From: Vesta saturnalis
Lineage: Eukaryota > Arthropoda > Insecta > Coleoptera > Lampyridae
Direction: 5' to 3'
Assembly: GCA_036346205.1 (NCBI GenBank)
Contig: JARFJB010001970.1
Location: 825,001-889,000 of the forward strand
Length of the DNA stretch: 64,000 nucleotides
Positions 23,037-33,424 of this stretch are shown in pieces; within the stretch, counting starts at the first letter, position 1; each line of letters opens with the position of its first letter. The notes under the pieces are model-generated. The model saw only the letters and a list, made by a program, of their open reading frames with translations. It was not told the origin of the DNA and ran no database searches. Made by a program: the position numbers and the translations under genes.

Positions 23037-25163
23037 CAGGGTGTATTTTAAAATAACCGACAAATGAAAACTGGAGATTCTATGATTCAAAATAAGACAA
23101 AAATGATCATAAACGCTTTTCCGAAAATACTTCCTAAACGAGATACAGGTTGATTAAAAAATACTTTTTTTAAGGTTTTTTTAACATTCCTCAAAAACTA
23201 CAAAAGATATTACACTGAGATTTGGTACACCTAAATGACTAATTAAATACAATTAATCAGGTGTGTTTGAGTCAACTGACTCCATCCAGTGGCGTAGAAT
23301 ATTTTAAGTTAATCAGTTTAAGTAAAAAAAAAACGCACGCCCCTGGTTTGTTTGAAGAAATTTTTTTTTTTTGATAGATTCAACATTTAATTCTGCAAAT
23401 AAATTTTTTCGATTCGGCACCCCGTTTTTGAAATATTTTGCATTAACATAAACGACCACATTATTCAATAAAAATCAAAATTTGTTTTATTTTACAAAAA
23501 AATAACGCAATTAACTATTAGGTTCATTATTAAAGCGATATTGAAGGTATCAAAAACAAAATAATAATTATTTTTATACATATTGTTCAAAATGTTCTCC
23601 TTCCTTTTGAATGCAAGCTTGTATTCTTCTTAGCAAATGAAACCTAACACGCTGAAAAATTTGTGGCATAGCCCTAAACTCATAGCATGCCATCTGTATG
23701 CGATTAGAAAGTTGCTCTCGATTATCAATTTGAACAGAATAGACACAAGTTTTCAGATACCCACACAAAAACCCAATGGGTTAAAATCTGGCGATCGTGC
23801 TGGCCACGGTATTTCACTTCCTCGTCCAATCCAGCGTCCAGGGAACCATGCATTTAAAAATTCTCTAACGTTTCGTGTAGAATGTGGTGGTGCACCATCA
23901 TCCATGAAATACATGTTCATTTTAATATCTAAGGGTACGTCGTCAAACAATTCTGGCAAAACTTCTCTCAAAAAATTTAAATAGAATTCGCCAGTAAGTC
24001 TTTGAGGTAAACGGATAGGTCCGATTAGGTGATCGTCTAGTATACCTATCCAAATATTTTCGCTAAATCGATGTTGGTGAGCTATAACTACAGTTGGATC
24101 CTGATTTTCATCTAACCATTTGTGGGAATTATGCAAGTTTATTATTCCATTTCGGGAAAAAATACACTCATCAGTAGTCAATAAGTTTCTAACAAATTGT
24201 ACATCTTCAGCATTTTTATTTAAAAACCATTCGCAAAAATTCATACGACGAGGATGGTCAGTACTTTTTGTAGGTGAAAGGGGTGTAAATTTTGTTCTCG
24301 TAAAACTTTCCAAGACTTGCGATGTGACACACCAAATTCTAAACCTAACTCACGCGTACTTATTGATGAATTTTCATAAACTCTATCTAAAATTTGTTCC
24401 TCAATTTCAACTGGTACACGAGCATTTCGTCCGGAATTTTTCTTTCCTTTTACTCTTCTATACTCGAACAAGTTACGATGAACGGTTCTAAACGTAGTAT
24501 GGTGTGGATGTCTTCTATTTCGAAATCTTTGTTCATAAAGTCGACCAGCTGCGCGAGCATTGCAATTAGTATTACCATAACATAAATGCATATCGACCAG
24601 TTCTCGTTTTTCACAGTAATTAGACACAAACAATGAATTACAAAACACGCGTAAATGCAAATATTTTAGCAAACATAAGATACGTAACTGTCAAATGCAA
24701 AGCAATCTCTGATTTACTTAATTTGGTTATTACTGAATAATGTAGTCGTGTATGTTAATGCAAAATATTTCAAAAACGGAGCCGAATCGAAAAAAATTCT
24801 AAGTATGATTTTATTTGCAAAATTACATGTTGAATTTAACAAAAAAATATTTCTTCAAAAAAAGCAGGGACGTGCGTTTTTTTTACTTAAAGCGATTAAC
24901 TTAACATATTCTACGCCACTGGATGGAACCAGCTGACTCAAACACACCTGATTAATTGTACTTAATTAGACATTTAGGTGTACCAAATCTCAGTGTAATA
25001 TCTTTTGCAGTTTTTGAGAGATCTTAAAAAAATCTTAACAAAAGTATTTTTTACTCAACATGTATCTCGGTTAGGAAGCATTTTCGGAAAAGCGTTTATA
25101 ATCATTTTTGTCTTATTTTGAATCATAAAATCTCCATTTCTCGGTGATTTTAAACACACCCTG
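23037..25163 (-). mobile_element. mariner-like element with ~430-bp terminal inverted repeats
   Basis: The ends are CAGGGTGTATTTTAAAATAA at 23037 and the inverse of CAGGGTGTGTTTAAAATCAC at 25163. The arms align imperfectly for about 430 bases (to about 23470 and from about 24738), which is very long for this superfamily. Inside, on the minus strand, lies a transposase in three frames. First is a DUF4817-like HTH (24672-24241: RAAGRLYEQRFRNRRHPHH). Next is the catalytic part (24313-23753), with TTDECIFSRNG, YFMDDGAPPHSTRN, RWIGRGSEIPWPARSPDFNP. Last is the C-terminal part (23768-23574: RIQACIQKEGEHFEQY). All three catalytic Asp are intact, with 36 residues between the second and third. Two frameshifts (about 24260 and 23775) break the protein. 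Confidence 0.9.

Positions 25164-25170
<7 letters not shown>

Positions 25171-25223
<53 letters not shown>
25171..25223. repeat. (TA)n tract between two mariner-like elements
   Basis: About 53 bases of TA, separating the right end of the element at 25163 from the left end of the foldback at 25224. Confidence 0.95.
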
Positions 25224-25228
<5 letters not shown>

Positions 25229-27007
25229 GAGTCAGTTTTTATAGAAAAACTTTAACAGGAGATAGAACACATGTTTCTAAAAAGAAAAGTTCCTATAAAC
25301 ATATGTCGTAGAAGGCTTCGTTTCCGAGATACAGGGTGTTGAATATAATTTTTTTTCTCAAATTTTCATTATCTCATAAACGAATGCTTAGATTTTTTTC
25401 ATGTTAGGGGGATAATGTCTATTAATTAAGGGGCATGAAACAAGCGATAAGAATGTTCACAAACTTGCACAGTGGCGGAGTGGAGGGGGTGCTCAACCCA
25501 TTTCATGAACAGAACTTCCACGCCAATGACTATTTTTTTTAAAAAACTGTTATTTTCATTATCTACATACAGTTTAACAAAAATAATGTACCTTCTTCTG
25601 TTTCGAAATTCCTGTGCGTTTCCGAGTTATTTTGATTTTTAGTGTTTGATGTGGTACTAAGTTAAGTAATGTGCTTTATGTGAATATTTGAATATAAAGT
25701 TTTTAATAAAAAAGATATAATAAAACATTTAGAGCCATTTTAGTACCTAACGATCGTTTCTTTAAAATTTCAAATACATTTTCATTTATAAATAGGTAGG
25801 TTGTCGGTTTCTTTAGTATCCATTGTTATTATCCTCGTATAAAAAGAAATGCATAATTATTATTGTTATGCGGTCAATACTTTCTGTATAATTATGTATG
25901 TATCAATTTCGCCATAAACATGTATGTAGTTTTTAAGTGAGATTCTAATAAGTTATACGTAGACCGCTGCTCACTTGCTCTCATTAAAGAGCCGCCACTG
26001 TATCAAGCCATACTCAAATACAAGACTTTTTTAAATTGAAATCTGTTTAGTACACTAATTTTAACAATCCTTATTTATTATTGTAACAATACTTAATTAA
26101 TAATTGTGAAATTAATAAGAATTCTTAGCAATAACGATTTATAAATAAATAACAATAACACTAGTATAATAAAATTAGACACTTTGTTCAAAATGTAAAC
26201 CGTTCTTTTCAATACACATTTCACAGCGACGTACAATAGAACGTCTTAAGTGAATTAAATGATGCACCCTAACTTATTAGAATCTCACTTAAAAACTACA
26301 TACATGTTTATGGCGAAATTGATACATGCATAATTATACAGAAAGTATTGACCGCATAACAATAATAATTATGCATTTCTTTTTATACGAGGATAATAAC
26401 AATGGATACTAAAAAAAACCGATAACCTACCTATCTATAAATGAAAATGTATTTGAAATTTTAAAGAAACGATCGTTAGGTACTAAAATGGCTCTAAATG
26501 TTTTATTATATCTTTTTTATTAAAAACTTTATATTCAATTATTCACATAAAGCACATTACTTAACTTGGTACCACATTAAACACTAAAAATCAAAATAAC
26601 TCGGAAACGCACAGGAATTTCGAAACAGAAGAAGGTACATTATTTTTGATAAACTGTATGTAGATAATGAAAGTAACAGTTTTTTTTAAAAAATAGTCAT
26701 TGGCGTAGAAGTTCTGTTAATAAAAGGGGTCGAGCACCTTCTCCACTCCGCCACTGTGCAAGTTTGTGAACATTCTTATCGCTTGTTTTATGCCCCTTAA
26801 TTAATAGACATTATCCCCCCAACATGAAAGAAATCTAAGCATTCGTTTATGAGTTACAATGAAAATTTGAGAAAAAAAAATTATATTCAACACCCTGTAA
26901 CTCGGAAACGAAGCCTTCTACGACATATGTTTATAGGCACTTTTCTTTTTAGAAACATGTGTTCTATCTCCTGTTAAAGTTTATCTACAAAAAACCGACT
27001 CACCCTG
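25224..27007. mobile_element. foldback element with ~735-bp inverted arms
   Basis: The left arm (25224-25958) and right arm (about 26270-27007) are near-perfect inverted copies, starting at AGGGTGAGTC and ending at its inverse GACTCACCCT. They enclose a 311-base loop. The loop still encodes, on the minus strand, a fragment equivalent to LRRSIVRRCEMCIEKNGLHFEQ split over 26160-26250 (the transposase C-terminal CIExxGxHFEH block), so this is a derivative of a mariner-like element. Both outer flanks are (TA)n. It carries no intact transposase and would need one supplied in trans. Confidence 0.88.

Positions 27008-27008
<1 letters not shown>

Positions 27009-27041
<33 letters not shown>
27009..27041. 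repeat. (TA)n tract
   Basis: About 33 bases of TA on the right flank of the foldback element, passing into a TTTA run to 27056. Confidence 0.93.
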
Positions 27042-27045
<4 letters not shown>

Positions 27046-27095
27046 TTATTTATTTATTAATTTATTATATCTAAACATTTTGGTGAATTATATAG

Positions 27096-28128
27096 AAAAG
27101 GTACCAGCAAGATTAATTTTGTATCTTCTTTCATTATCATGCATAATAATAACGTACTCAATGCGTACAGTACTACCCCTCAGTATACTTGCGATGGTTA
27201 AGAACGTTAATGTCACCGAAATTGTACAAAACAAAACCGAGAAGTTATGTTCCTCAAATGAAGATGTTACCATAAAACCTATCGTAAGAAACGCTACTGT
27301 AGTTTCCTTTACTTTACGCATGTATCAAAACTTTAGGATTATGGGGGTACACTAGAATGGTCTTTTGACGAGCAATATTACGTTTTGACTGCTTTCTTCT
27401 GGACGTACATGCTATTACAAATATTTGGTGCTGTAGCAGCGCATAAGTATGGTTCAAGAAAGGTCGTTGGTTTATGTATACTAACGGCGTCTCTATGTTG
27501 TATATGCAAACCTTTTGGAAGTGAAGTGCATTATGGAATTGCCGTTTTTCTACAACTTTTGCACGGAGTTGCACATGTATGCCCATTACTTAGTATCTTC
27601 CAAACAAATTTATTATTTCTCATAGGGTATGGTTTGGCCCGCTTTGACTTCGATGATAAGTTGGTGGATTCCATTGCAAGAAAAAGCTAGGTACATTACA
27701 TGTTTTCAAGGCGTAGCAATTGGTACTGGATTGTCACAGTTAACATCTGGTTATATAATTGCCTATCTTAACTGGAAATTCACTTTTTACTTATCTGGAA
27801 CCTTAGGTAAAACTTTTTAATCTTCAATTTTATTCTTATCAACATTTTTTATACAGGATTGATATGGTGCGTAATATGGTATTTCTTAGCTTTTGATAAA
27901 CCGGAATTACATCCGCGTATTTCTATCGACGAATTAAATTATATAAAAAAAAATAGAGAACAAATAATGCATTTATGTAAACAAAGAGTACCATGGAAGT
28001 CAATGATTTCTTCCCTTCCACTTTGGTCGATTGCAATTGCTTCATTTGGAAGAATGTGGATTCAGTCAACGGTTTCGGTGTATGGTCCAAGATATTTAAA
28101 AACTGTCTTAGGATTAGAAGTGCAATTG
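27096..28128 (+). CDS. SLC17-type anion transporter, first four visible coding exons
   Basis: Major facilitator of the SLC17 family (vesicular glutamate transporter, sialin, insect inorganic phosphate cotransporter group), a 12-helix membrane protein. Exons: 27096-27283 (KVPARLILYLLS...TYSMRTVLPLSILAMVK, helix 1), 27337-27576 (DYGGTLEWSFDEQYYVLTAF, then FFWTYMLLQIFGAVAAHKYG), 27626-27806 (GMVWPALTSMISWWIPLQEK ... YLNWKFTFYLSG) and 27857-28128 (LIWCVIWYFLAFDKPELHPR ... ILGLEVQL-type end). The three introns are 53, 49 and 50 nt with GT-AG ends, and the joins keep frame. Asn residues in NVNVTEIVQNKTE suggest glycosylation sites in the first loop. No ATG exon is visible upstream. The acceptor at 27095 suggests that exon 1 lies beyond the foldback element or is lost. 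Substrate cannot be told from sequence. Confidence 0.9.
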
Positions 28129-28631
28129 GTAAGAGAAATTAATTAAATGTTACCTTGAAGTTACACAAAATAAATTAGATACGGCGTAACAAAAAAAGTA
28201 AATTTGATTGTGTAACATACATTCTCGGTTCTATTTTATATCCGGCATGTAGACCTGCATTTTTATATTTGTATAAATCTTTATACTTTCTGTATAGTTT
28301 AAAAAATTTGGGTAAGCGGGTTCGAAAAATGTTTCCACCTTAAATAATGAAACGTAAATTATTTAGCAACTGAAACATGAAAGATTAAAACACAGATAGA
28401 GTACACGTAAATTACAATATACATGTAATTCTAATGTGGGCATCATCGGATTTTCTTAAATGCAAACGCTGATTGAATTAAAAAAAAAGTTTGCTCAAAT
28501 TTACACCTGCCATTTGATTTACTCATTATCTTCTTACCTAAGTAATATTTCTTTTTGCACGATCGGTTGTTTTCGACTGTTTATCATGCCCGTTTCCACG
28601 ACAGTAAGTAGCATTTACTGGTTTGTCAACA

Positions 28632-28686
28632 ACTTACCGTTCAGCGAACGGTAAGTGATTTACTTACCATTCGCTGAACGGTAAGT
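28632..28686. repeat. doubled palindrome beside the tyrosine recombinase gene
   Basis: Two 25-base palindromes, 28632-28656 and 28662-28686, each have 11-base arms (ACTTACCGTTC / GAACGGTAAGT) around a 3-base centre. They are separated by GATTT. The centres are AGC and GCT, so the second is an inverted copy of the first, with one base change in an arm. The site lies about 230 bases beyond the recombinase stop codon. It could be a recombination site, a terminus, or a chance hairpin. Confidence 0.6.
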
Positions 28687-28915
28687 TTAATCGGAAATTA
28701 TTTTAATTATTTAATAATAATAATATCTGCGGATAATCTACAAATTATTTATTAATATTAAAATCAATAGTACTGCTTGTTAAATTATTTAAACAAAATT
28801 CACTTGTTTGTGTTTGTGCGGCCTTTACGTTACTAATTGGGACTAGTGCAGAGTTTAAATCTTGTATTGTTACAACGTTGTTGTGCGAAACCTTTTCAGA
28901 AAATTCTATCTTGTT

Positions 28916-29863
28916 TTAAAGAGAATCCTCTACATGACTTTCTGCTACTGTCGAGGAACGCCAACCACCATGGCGCTTTAATTCAAGAACATCAACACCA
29001 CTATTAGCCAAAAGGGTCGCTGAAGTCCTCTTAAATGAGTGACCGGTATAGTTCTCAGGATTGGCTAAATTTAAAAATTTAGGAATTTTAAATGGCCAGC
29101 CTCCGACTGTTCCTTTTCCCACTACTTGACCAGTACATTTTCCATTGCAATATCGTAAGAAAAAGCCGTTTGTTTTTAGTTGTGGTGGCCGAAGTTTGAT
29201 ATATTTATGCAAAATTTCTAAATATGATATTTTGTCGTTGGGTCTGTTAAGTACAGTAAAGGTGCGCTGGACATTTGTTTTTGTATAAGGTAATTTCACA
29301 ATGATTAACCTTTCTTGGTCTTGGATATTTATAGTAATATTGTATAACTCTTCCCTTCTGCAGGTACCGGATATACCTAATATCATTGTTACCTAAAAAT
29401 AATGCCTACAATTATACACATTTCACGGGTAATCCAATCAATGTAAATGTACCTTGTAAATTAGGAATTCCTCATTTGGTGCTTCAGTCAGAAATGTTAA
29501 CATATCATCGCGTGTAAAAATGCTAGCCTTCTTAGGCCTATAACCAACATTCTTTCGTTTAAGATAGGCGATTAAAGTGGAAAATTTGGATATATCTATA
29601 CCATCATGCAGAAAGGTTGTTGATTTTATCATGGAATATTCAACCCATAAACTGCCAGGGGCTTTTAGTTGTGGAATTGTTTGACCAAAATATGCTAATA
29701 AACTTTTCTCATTAATGTCCACACTTTTACCTTGATACCATTTCTTGAAAGTTCTGTATCTGTTTTCATACCGATATTTGGATTTTTCTGGTATTATGTA
29801 CGAACATCCTTCTTGGCATGCTTGTTCTATTTCATCTATTTCACTTTCACCACTCTCAGTCAT
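28916..29863 (-). CDS. tyrosine recombinase (Crypton-like), catalytic Tyr replaced by His
   Basis: Two exons on the minus strand: 29863-29453 (137 codons) and 29392-28916, joined across a 60-nt GT-AG intron (29393-29452) in frame, give about 295 residues. The N-terminal half is a core-binding (SAM-like) domain: KYRYENRYRTFKKWYQG, LLAYFGQTIPQLKAPGSLWV. The catalytic half has the first Arg in GISGTCRREEL, the HxxR box in YTGHSFKRTSATLLANSG, and KRHGGWRSSTVAESHVEDS. In this family the last block normally reads ...AEGYxxxS with the nucleophilic Tyr. Here that position is His (ESH), so strand cleavage should be abolished even though the frame is open over its whole length. Similar stand-alone recombinases occur in many insect genomes as Crypton-like transposons. 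The gene sits inside, and antisense to, the SLC17 gene. Confidence 0.85.
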
Positions 29864-29879
29864 AGCTCAATAATATCAA

Positions 29880-30160
29880 ATACTATCACTTAAAATGCAA
29901 ACAATGTGACAAATCTATATTTAAAGTGACAGCAGAGCTACTTATTTACTAAACGTTGCGTCATAACAATCACCTTAGCAACCATGCATGTGCTACTCGA
30001 AAAATGTCTTCAATCGCTAAACCAACCTTCCGGTTCTCCATACTTAATATTCTACTAACACTTCATATAATACTCAAACGTTAGGTCATTCATGCATGGC
30101 ATTTTACGTTACAACCTACAAATACGAGTAGGTATGTATGTATAGAAGGTTATGCAATCG
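29880..30160. other. region upstream of the recombinase gene
   Basis: No ORF. AT-rich, no terminal repeat recognised. Confidence 0.3.
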
Positions 30161-30169
30161 ACAAGTCTC

Positions 30170-30420
30170 GTCAAGATCGGCCATCATGCCTGGATGTCTG
30201 TGTTTGCGTGTGCATTCGTGCGTGGGTGCGTGCGTGTACGCGTGAGTGCGATCGTGGGTGAGTGCGTGCGTGCATGAGTTCGTTCGGCCGTCGGTCAGTC
30301 CGTCCATCCGTCCGTCCGTTTGTCCGCCCATCCATCCGTCCGCCCGTCCGTATGTCCGGGGGGGGGTGTTCCTGTGTGTCTGTGTGTGTGTGTGTGTATT
30401 TTTTTTTTGTATGTTTGTGT
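30170..30420. repeat. degenerate tetranucleotide repeat (GTGC/GTCC type)
   Basis: First GTGCGTGC-like, then GTCCGTCCATCC-like, then a G run and GT-rich sequence to 30420. ORFs across it on both strands are artefacts. Confidence 0.85.
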
Positions 30421-30479
30421 GTTTATGCGTTTGTGTACTACAAAGTATTTGCACGCACTCACAATAAAATAACGTACTA

Positions 30480-31380
30480 ATAGACCAGCTGATCGTCCAT
30501 CAATCTTATTTACTCTACTTTTACGTTACGTTAAATCTCAATAAAACTTTATATCTTAAAATAAGATAATATAAAAAAAAACAACAGATAGTCTGATAGG
30601 GAAATCTCTCACAAATCATCGCGTTATTATATTTCATCAAATTCATAAAATAAATAAAGCGAATGAACAGTGCCACTGTAAGGTTGTAAATATCAAAAAT
30701 TGCCATTAAAAAAAAATAAAACCACTCAATAACTTGAACGTAATCAAACTAACTTTCCCTTTAAATTTAATACCACGTAAATGATGGCGCTGTGAAAAAG
30801 GAATGAAGTCACATATAATTTTACACTCAATGACGAAATAATACTCTCATTAACACTATTTATTTATTATGGTAGTAATGAAATAAAGTAAACAATCAGA
30901 GTAATGATACAGTTGTCAAATCACAAATAAATTTACTTTCGGGAGGGAGTAAAGTGACATCTTTCATACGTAAAAAAGTCTAATAATTCAATCCGGTTGA
31001 CTCTTGCAAGATTCAAATTCTCAAACTCATCAGCCTTAAGTACTTCAATTTTAATTATACACGCTATGGCATAAAAATATTTTTGCATATACAGAGTGTT
31101 CCGTAACAGCGGTACATAACCTATCTTTCTATTTGGAATGGTATAGTTTTTATTGTGAATTTCGTCTCTACTCTGAAAAGCAACCACTTTCTATTAAACA
31201 TGTCGTATATCTAAACCTAACCATTTCTTTAAATATTTCTGGATAATAAATTATCATTTTTCGTCGTAGTTCAAAAATATATTTTGAGGTCACTACCAAA
31301 TCTATGGATTTGTAATTCCACATGTAATTAGTGCAGACATTGGTCTTTGAAGAAATATTATGACTTATTTCATTATTATA
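30480..31380. other. no supportable gene; one mariner-like end
   Basis: AT-rich. ATACAGAGTGTTCC at about 31090 resembles the CAGGGTG termini, but no partner is seen. Confidence 0.4.
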
Positions 31381-32614
31381 CAGGGTGTACCAGACTTATG
31401 AATTAAAGTTTTTCTTGTTCTAAATGTAAACAGCTATCGTATCTTAAATACAACACCCTCGATAATATTACATTACTCGAAACAAAATTGAAAGACCTAC
31501 ATTTTTTGTAATTAGCAAACTTTGACTATCTGCAATGGTTTTTGAAATATAATCAATGTGTTGTAACAAACTTCGAACGTGTTGTTAATAATTCACCTCT
31601 ATATAGGAAACTTAACGCGCATTTCGTGCAGCGTGTATTTCATATCTAATTGCATGAAAACATGCATTTAATTATTTTAATTGGAACTTATACGCATTTT
31701 GACCACATTCATTCTAGACATGTTCACGCGCAAAGACTACTGTAGCGATTCATTGTTGATGATATTTTTAAGGTGGATGTAGGCATCTATTGTGGCTTTG
31801 TTAAATTTTTAAAAAAGTACTATAAATTTGTATGGTGAGTTATTTAAAGTTCTTATATTAAAGTTTGGGACGTTTGCTTTTTTCAGGCACTTTTATTTTT
31901 ACTTTCGTGTCTATGTTTTATTTGTTACTTTAACTTCACCTTTACACGTTTAAACACATATACGAAATTAAATATTTTACCGTTAATCTAAGTTACGGTA
32001 TTAGTGCGATTAATCAAGACTGAAATTTATTCAGTAGGGAATTATTAAGCATACAAATCCAGATTTATTTCAACCCTGAGGTAATATTGCGCAACAACTT
32101 ACAAAATCGCTGATACAGCAGACAATCACTTCATTATGTACAGTTTAACCAAGAATAAGGCATTCTGATTCCATTAGTTACTCACAACATTAATTACTCA
32201 CAATTTTAAGTATTGATTTGGTTATAACGTTACTACCATTAGTATTAAGTATTTCAGTTTATAATTAAATATAGGAAGTGTAATAAGACTTGTAGAAATT
32301 TCTTATAACATTATTGTATAATGGTTTACTTGTTTATTCCATATTTAAAAACAAGTTGGCGTCCCAGTATTTAACAATTAGTTTCAGGAGGAAGCAACCT
32401 CGATTTTAAAGCGAACTTATCTAGGTACATGTAAATATTTTTTGGTTAGTAAAGCAAATCGATAATTTTAAGAACCTGGCCCACTTTAATCTACGACTGA
32501 GCAGAAGGCATAAAATCTTCTTGTTATTACCCAAACTGTTAAGTAGCTAAAATTTGCGGCCATCGGTGTAGAAGTATACTTATAGAACCTTAAGCATTTG
32601 TACAGTGCACCCTG
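31381..32614. mobile_element. MITE-like non-autonomous mariner element
   Basis: Begins CAGGGTGTAC at 31381 and ends GTGCACCCTG at 32614, inverted copies with small differences, each flanked by TA. The 1.23-kb interior has no transposase frame. It shares the terminus and target preference of the coding mariner-like elements in this window. Confidence 0.7.
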
Positions 32615-32723
32615 TATAATATTAGCTATATTGATCACAAAACCATCACAGTTGTCATACTTAAATAAATGGTAAAACGTATTGACTTCATAAAAAAAAC
32701 TTTTAATAGATATAAAAATAATA

Positions 32724-32991
32724 CTATGAAAAAAGAAACTTTTTTACAAAGCAACCTTTTATTTACGCGTTGAAAGTGCACTAAAAAGGAAAAAATAATT
32801 TTTTTCTTTGCGTCAAAATGTGATCAAAAACCATTACGACTAAAAATGAAATCGTAGGGCGCTTTTATTTCTAGTCATAAAAATTTTTAGTCACATTTTG
32901 GTGCAAACGAAAAAATATATTTTCTCCTGTTTAGTGCACTCTCTACGAGTAAATGCAAGGCTGCTCTTCAAAAAAGTTTCTTTTTTCATAG
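32724..32991. mobile_element. palindromic MITE (about 268 bp)
   Basis: CTATGAAAAAAGAAAC at 32724 is matched by GTTTCTTTTTTCATAG ending at 32991. Complementarity continues inward, including GTGCACT-like blocks and a central TTTAGTC/GACTAAA pair, so the whole segment can fold into one long hairpin. No coding content. The termini are unrelated to CAGGGTG. Confidence 0.8.
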
Positions 32992-33205
32992 GCCTATATT
33001 CTACTTTTCAGTCTTGTGAAATATTTAAATCGATTTATCAAAAATGCTATACCTATTTCCTTTAAATCCAAGATCTATCATTTAATTCATTCATAATTTG
33101 TTTAAAATGATTATGAGTCAATTTATAAATAAAAGCGTGTAAAAAATGAAGTAATTTGTACGGTCAACAATGTCAAACTGAAGTTTGTTGATAGTTAAAA
33201 AAAAA

Positions 33206-33270
33206 GTTGCTTTAGCCGGGAATCAAATCCGCACCGACCGCGTGGCAGGTGATCATTTTACCATTATATA
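33206..33270 (-). pseudogene. tRNA-Gly(GCC)-like pseudogene or tRNA-derived SINE head
   Basis: The minus strand contains TGGTAAAATGATCACCTGCC, then ACGCGG, then a B-box-like GGATTTGATTCCCGGCT, in the order and spacing of tRNA-Gly with anticodon GCC in a CTGCCAC loop. The 5' acceptor strand does not pair with the 3' end and the T arm is changed, so it is not a working tRNA. An oligo-A (plus-strand) stretch follows its 3' side, as in a retroposed copy. Confidence 0.65.
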
Positions 33271-33424
33271 ATTCTAGTTCAACTAAGCATCTTTAGGAAA
33301 CGTAAATGCTACAAGATTGTACTGTCATCAGGAATACATAACTATGGAGAGTTTCAAATCCATTGGACGTGTAGAAGTGGTCGATTGCAAATTTTGACGC
33401 ATACAGCATACGAACAGTGTGAGT

